DNA of 64,000 nucleotides from Pectobacterium carotovorum (GTDB lineage Bacteria > Pseudomonadota > Gammaproteobacteria > Enterobacterales > Enterobacteriaceae): NCBI GenBank assembly GCA_016415585.1, contig CP066552.1:3968001-4032000 (forward strand), given 5' to 3'. Both the position numbers and the translations under genes were made by a program. Positions 61,278-64,000 of the stretch are shown in pieces. Position 1 is the stretch's first letter, and each line of letters begins with the position of its first letter. The notes below the pieces were generated by a model. The model saw only the letters and a program-made list of their open reading frames with translations, was not told the origin of the DNA and ran no database searches.

Positions 61278-62180
61278 ATGGAGCTACGTTATCTGCGCTA
61301 TTTTGTCGCCGTTGCACAAGCTAAGCATTTCACGCGCGCGGCGGAAAATCTGGGGATGTCACAACCGCCTCTCAGCCAGCAGATCAAGAAATTCGAGCAG
61401 GAGATCGGTACGCCGCTGTTCAAGCGACTGACGCGCGGTGTAGAAATGACGGAGGCGGGACAAGCGCTGTATGAAGATGCACGTCAGATTTTGCAGCTTA
61501 CCGATTCGGCCATCGCGCGGACAAGGAGCATTGCGCGAGGTGAGAAAGGTAGCTTGAACGTAGGGTTTTCGCCGTCGGCCATGTTCCACCCGACCGTGCT
61601 TGCGCTACTGCATCGTTATTGTCAGCGGCATCCACACGTTCAGCCGCTGCCAAAGGAGGAAAATCCGGCGGCGCTCATAACTGCACTGCAAGAACGCAAT
61701 ATCGACATCGCCTTTCTGCGCTTACCCTGCGATCTCAGCGATGAGGTTAACGGGGAGATTTTGGCTGAAGAGCCGATGAAATTAGTGTTACCCGCTGGGC
61801 ATGCGCTGAGCCATAAAACGCAGGTTTCGCTTAGCGAGCTGCGTCAGGAACCGCTGATTATTTTCCCACGCGAGGTGTGTCCAGGGCTGCATGACATGAT
61901 AATCCGCACTTGCTATCTGTCAGGCTATGGCCCCAGACCTAGCCCATTTGCTCCGCAGTTAACGGCCACCATCGGGATGGTCGCCGCAGGCTTCGGCATC
62001 ACGCTTGTGCCGGAATCTCTCGCCTGTATTAAGGCGGATAATGTGACCTATCATGATATCGGCATGCCCGAAATCCATACACAAATTGCGGCTATCTGGC
62101 GCAAACATGAACGATCGCCGGTTATCGTGAATATGATTCACCTGATACGCCAACATTTGAGCAGTCAGCATCCCGATTAA
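61278..62180 (+). CDS. budR: LysR-type activator of the acetoin genes
   Basis: 300 aa. The N-terminal helix-turn-helix is FTRAAENLGMSQPPLSQQIK and a periplasmic-binding-protein-like effector domain follows. In Klebsiella and Raoultella the corresponding BudR/AlsR responds to acetate and low pH and activates budAB. Divergent arrangement with budA supports that role. The ATG at 61278 fits the family start MELRYLRYFVAVAQ. Confidence 0.9.
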   Translation: MELRYLRYFVAVAQAKHFTRAAENLGMSQPPLSQQIKKFEQEIGTPLFKRLTRGVEMTEAGQALYEDARQILQLTDSAIARTRSIARGEKGSLNVGFSPSAMFHPTVLALLHRYCQRHPHVQPLPKEENPAALITALQERNIDIAFLRLPCDLSDEVNGEILAEEPMKLVLPAGHALSHKTQVSLSELRQEPLIIFPREVCPGLHDMIIRTCYLSGYGPRPSPFAPQLTATIGMVAAGFGITLVPESLACIKADNVTYHDIGMPEIHTQIAAIWRKHERSPVIVNMIHLIRQHLSSQHPD

Positions 62181-62247
62181 CAAAATTAGGCAGAAAATTC
62201 CAACAATCCGCTCGTCAAAAACTAGTAATTGATATAAATTCTTATAT

Positions 62248-62266
62248 GATATTAGTTATCATTATC
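62248..62266 (+). promoter_or_regulatory. Fur-like box upstream of the yjjZ-like gene
   Basis: GATATTAGTTATCATTATC matches the 19-bp Fur consensus at 15 of 19 positions, with the right half perfect. It ends 19 bp before the ATG at 62286. E. coli yjjZ, in the same genomic place, lies beside fhuF, and I recall it as iron-regulated. Confidence 0.62.
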
Positions 62267-62285
62267 ATTTTTGACGGGTGGAAAA

Positions 62286-62576
62286 ATGCTAACAGCAATG
62301 ATCACAGCCTGCGGGCTATGGGGTGTGAGCTGGTGTATGGGGAAGCATCTGTCCAGCGCCTGGGGCGTGTTGCTGCCTTGTGTCATCATGCCGCTACTGG
62401 CGCTGCTCAACCTGAACCTGACGCACCTAAAAGTGATTATCGCCATCGCCCTGCTGGCGACGCTTGTCATGCTGTTTCATCAACGTTTGCGCCACTATTT
62501 ACTGTTGCCATCCTGCATTGCGCTAGCTGGCGGCTTGGCGGCGCTGTCCGTCACGTTTAATCTAACGACCCTGTAA
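62286..62576 (+). CDS. yjjZ: YjjZ-like small membrane protein (DUF1435)
   Basis: 96 aa from the ATG at 62286, four bases after GGTGGA; the frame opens at a TTG at 62271. Three to four hydrophobic segments with SSAWGVLLPCVIMPLLALL and LFHQRLRHYLLLPSCIALAG, which I recall as the DUF1435/YjjZ pattern. Function unknown; inner membrane. Its position before three convergent tRNA-Leu(CAG) genes is the E. coli arrangement, and the Fur-like box suggests iron control. Confidence 0.78.
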   Translation: MLTAMITACGLWGVSWCMGKHLSSAWGVLLPCVIMPLLALLNLNLTHLKVIIAIALLATLVMLFHQRLRHYLLLPSCIALAGGLAALSVTFNLTTL

Positions 62577-62716
62577 AGGTACGTGGATGTAGATGAGTAA
62601 ACGAGAAAGAGTACACAACTCAGAATGGTAAATAATCGCGAAAAAGCGGCATAGCCAGAAACGGGATAAAAGAGAATAAACAGGGAAGAAAATCAGGAAG
62701 ATACAGAGGGAATCTA

Positions 62717-62803
62717 TGGTGCGAAGAGAGGGACTTGAACCCTCACGTCCGTAAGGACACTAACACCTGAAGCTAGCGCGTCTACCAATTCCGCCACCTT
62801 CGC
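62717..62803 (-). tRNA. leuQ: tRNA-Leu (CAG), third of the cluster
   Basis: 87 nt with CCA, long variable arm and anticodon CAG in GCTTCAGGTG. It differs from the other two copies by one base in the variable arm (GTCCTTACGG against GTTCTTACGG). Last gene in the direction of transcription. Confidence 0.96.
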
Positions 62804-62846
62804 ACTGAGAATGTTGTTTGTCTTATACAATAAATCTATCACGACA

Positions 62847-62933
62847 TGGTGCGAAGAGAGGGACTTGAACCCTCACGTCCGTAAGAACACTAACACCTGA
62901 AGCTAGCGCGTCTACCAATTCCGCCACCTTCGC
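62847..62933 (-). tRNA. leuP: tRNA-Leu (CAG), second of the cluster
   Basis: 87 nt with CCA and anticodon CAG. Identical to the upstream copy. Spacers to its neighbours are 43 and 80 bp, so one precursor is likely. Confidence 0.96.
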
Positions 62934-63013
62934 AACTCTGTCATGCAATAACTATGTCATGTAACACTGATTTACTGCTTCGGTTCGACAAACCAGAACC
63001 GTTGTAGCGATGT

Positions 63014-63100
63014 TGGTGCGAAGAGAGGGACTTGAACCCTCACGTCCGTAAGAACACTAACACCTGAAGCTAGCGCGTCTACCAATTCCGCCACCTTCGC
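63014..63100 (-). tRNA. leuV: tRNA-Leu (CAG), first of the cluster
   Basis: 87 nt with CCA and anticodon CAG, the major Leu tRNA reading CUG. It lies next to the promoter and is the first gene of the three-gene transcript, like E. coli leuV. Confidence 0.96.
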
Positions 63101-63134
63101 AACACTGCTTTACGCAATATCACTACGGGGCCGA

Positions 63135-63162
63135 ATTCTAGAGGTTTTCACGTTCACGTCAA
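63135..63162 (-). promoter_or_regulatory. Stringent-type promoter of the tRNA-Leu cluster
   Basis: On the minus strand, TTGACG (complement of 63157-63162) and TAGAAT (complement of 63135-63140) have a 16-bp spacer followed by the GC-rich discriminator TCGGCCCCG. This is the classic form of a growth-rate and ppGpp-controlled stable-RNA promoter. Confidence 0.85.
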
Positions 63163-63203
63163 TGATTATTTCCTCTGGAATGCGGGGTTTGCTGCAAAAA
63201 TCA

Positions 63204-64000
63204 TCATCTCGCTGCGGCGTTGCGTGTAAATAGCTCATCGAGCCATTCAATGAACACACGAATCCGTGGCGCGAGAAAACGACCGGGCGCATACATCACA
63301 TAAAGCGGCATCGCGGGCGGCGGCATTTCCGGCAGGATCTCAACCAGTTCCCCACTTTCCAGAAACGGGCGCAGGCCACGACGCGGAGCCTGAATAATCC
63401 CCAACCCGGCACGCGCGCTGGCGATGTAGGCATCGGTGCCGTTAACCTGCAACGCACCGGGCAGCATACGCGTAATGCACTCATCGCCCGACATGAATTC
63501 CAGCGGATAACGGTATTCGGTACGCAGAGAGAAATAGCCGACCATCTGATGCCCCGACAGCTCATCAAGCGAACGCGGCACGCCATAGCGCGCCAGATAG
63601 TCGGCCGATGCACAGGTTACCTGCGGCATTGACGGCAAATGGCGGGTCGCCAGCGTTTCATCGTCGGTCTGCCAAGCGCGCAGCACACAGTCGACACCTT
63701 CACGCAGCACATTAATCGCCGCATCGTTGGCACTCAGCATCAGCGTCACCTGCGGATAGCGCGCGTAGAACTCGCCCAGCGCCGGAACAACGATTTCCCT
63801 CGCCAGCGAGTGCGGCATATCCACCCGCACTTTGCCAATAGGCTGCTGCTTTTGCTGCGTGAACAGCGTGTCGATCTCTTCTATTTCCGCGAGCAATTGC
63901 AGACAGCGTTCATAGTAAACGCGCCCTTCGTCGGTGATCTGCACCTGACGAGTCGTACGTTGCAGCAAACGAACTCCCAGCCGTGCTTCAAGCTGTTTGA
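63204..64000 (-). CDS. LysR-family regulator, 5' end outside window
   Basis: The frame runs to the right edge, so the start and most of the helix-turn-helix are missing. What remains begins with the end of the HTH linker (KQLEARLGVRLLQRTTRQV, TDEGRVYYERCL) and continues with the full effector domain and C-terminus (PGRFLAPRIRVFIEWLDELF). The pattern is that of the CrgA/YhjC/DmlR-like LysR subgroup. The target is unknown; its partner gene would lie beyond the edge. Confidence 0.88.
   Translation of the reverse strand, partial: KQLEARLGVRLLQRTTRQVQITDEGRVYYERCLQLLAEIEEIDTLFTQQKQQPIGKVRVDMPHSLAREIVVPALGEFYARYPQVTLMLSANDAAINVLREGVDCVLRAWQTDDETLATRHLPSMPQVTCASADYLARYGVPRSLDELSGHQMVGYFSLRTEYRYPLEFMSGDECITRMLPGALQVNGTDAYIASARAGLGIIQAPRRGLRPFLESGELVEILPEMPPPAMPLYVMYAPGRFLAPRIRVFIEWLDELFTRNAAAR

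Overview
The window reads as chromosomal DNA of a soft-rot enterobacterium, most likely Pectobacterium. The housekeeping proteins are close to their Escherichia coli counterparts in length and motifs. E. coli-type gene blocks are kept (rpsU-dnaG-rpoD, ispB/rplU-rpmA-yhbE-obgE, rlmE-ftsH-folP-glmM-secG-leuU, gcvTHP, ghxP-yjcE, yjjZ-leuQPV). They are joined with a complete Flp/Tad pilus locus, a butanediol-type acetoin cluster and ERIC elements. The genus call is inference from gene content; no species call is possible.

Region 1 (1-23.6 kb, all minus strand) is an Flp/Tad pilus island. Reading in the direction of transcription it holds an OmpR-type response regulator, its histidine kinase, a 313-bp regulatory gap, flp prepilin, tadV peptidase, rcpC/cpaB, rcpA secretin, a CpaD-type lipoprotein, tadZ, tadA ATPase, tadB, tadC, tadD, tadE, tadF and tadG. 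It ends in a giant repetitive LEPR-XLL protein of more than 2,790 codons that runs off the left edge. The machine looks complete: pilin, maturation peptidase, outer-membrane pore with pilotin-like lipoproteins, motor, platform and three pseudopilin-like proteins. Fur-like boxes lie upstream of both the response regulator and flp.

Region 2 (23.9-29.8 kb) holds yjcE and ghxP, an ERIC element, and a CRP-associated transcription unit for two very small proteins of 23 and 28 aa, the second AzuC-like. It continues with lpxP and tRNA-Ile(CAT).

Region 3 (29.9-52.2 kb) is a mostly conserved core: mug, rpoD, dnaG, rpsU, tsaD, argR, mdh, ispB, rplU, rpmA, yhbE, obgE, dacB, greA, yhbY, rlmE, ftsH, folP, glmM, secG and tRNA-Leu(GAG). 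A small accessory patch at 37.9-39.4 kb carries a Ner-like regulator (sfsB) and two tandem paralogues with a Mu-type DNA-binding domain.

Region 4 (52.4-64 kb) has the glycine cleavage operon gcvT-gcvH-gcvP with an ERIC element inside it, and an AT-rich stretch with one orphan secreted protein. It then has the acetolactate/acetoin genes budB and budA with the divergent LysR regulator budR, a yjjZ-like gene behind a Fur-like box, three tRNA-Leu(CAG) genes behind a stringent-type promoter, and the 3' part of another LysR gene cut by the right edge.

The least explained items are the giant beta-propeller protein at the end of the Tad locus, the possible iron link to that locus, the two-peptide AzuC-like unit, the tandem Mu-type regulators and the orphan secreted protein. 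All names come from reading motifs and from recalled family members; no database search was run.
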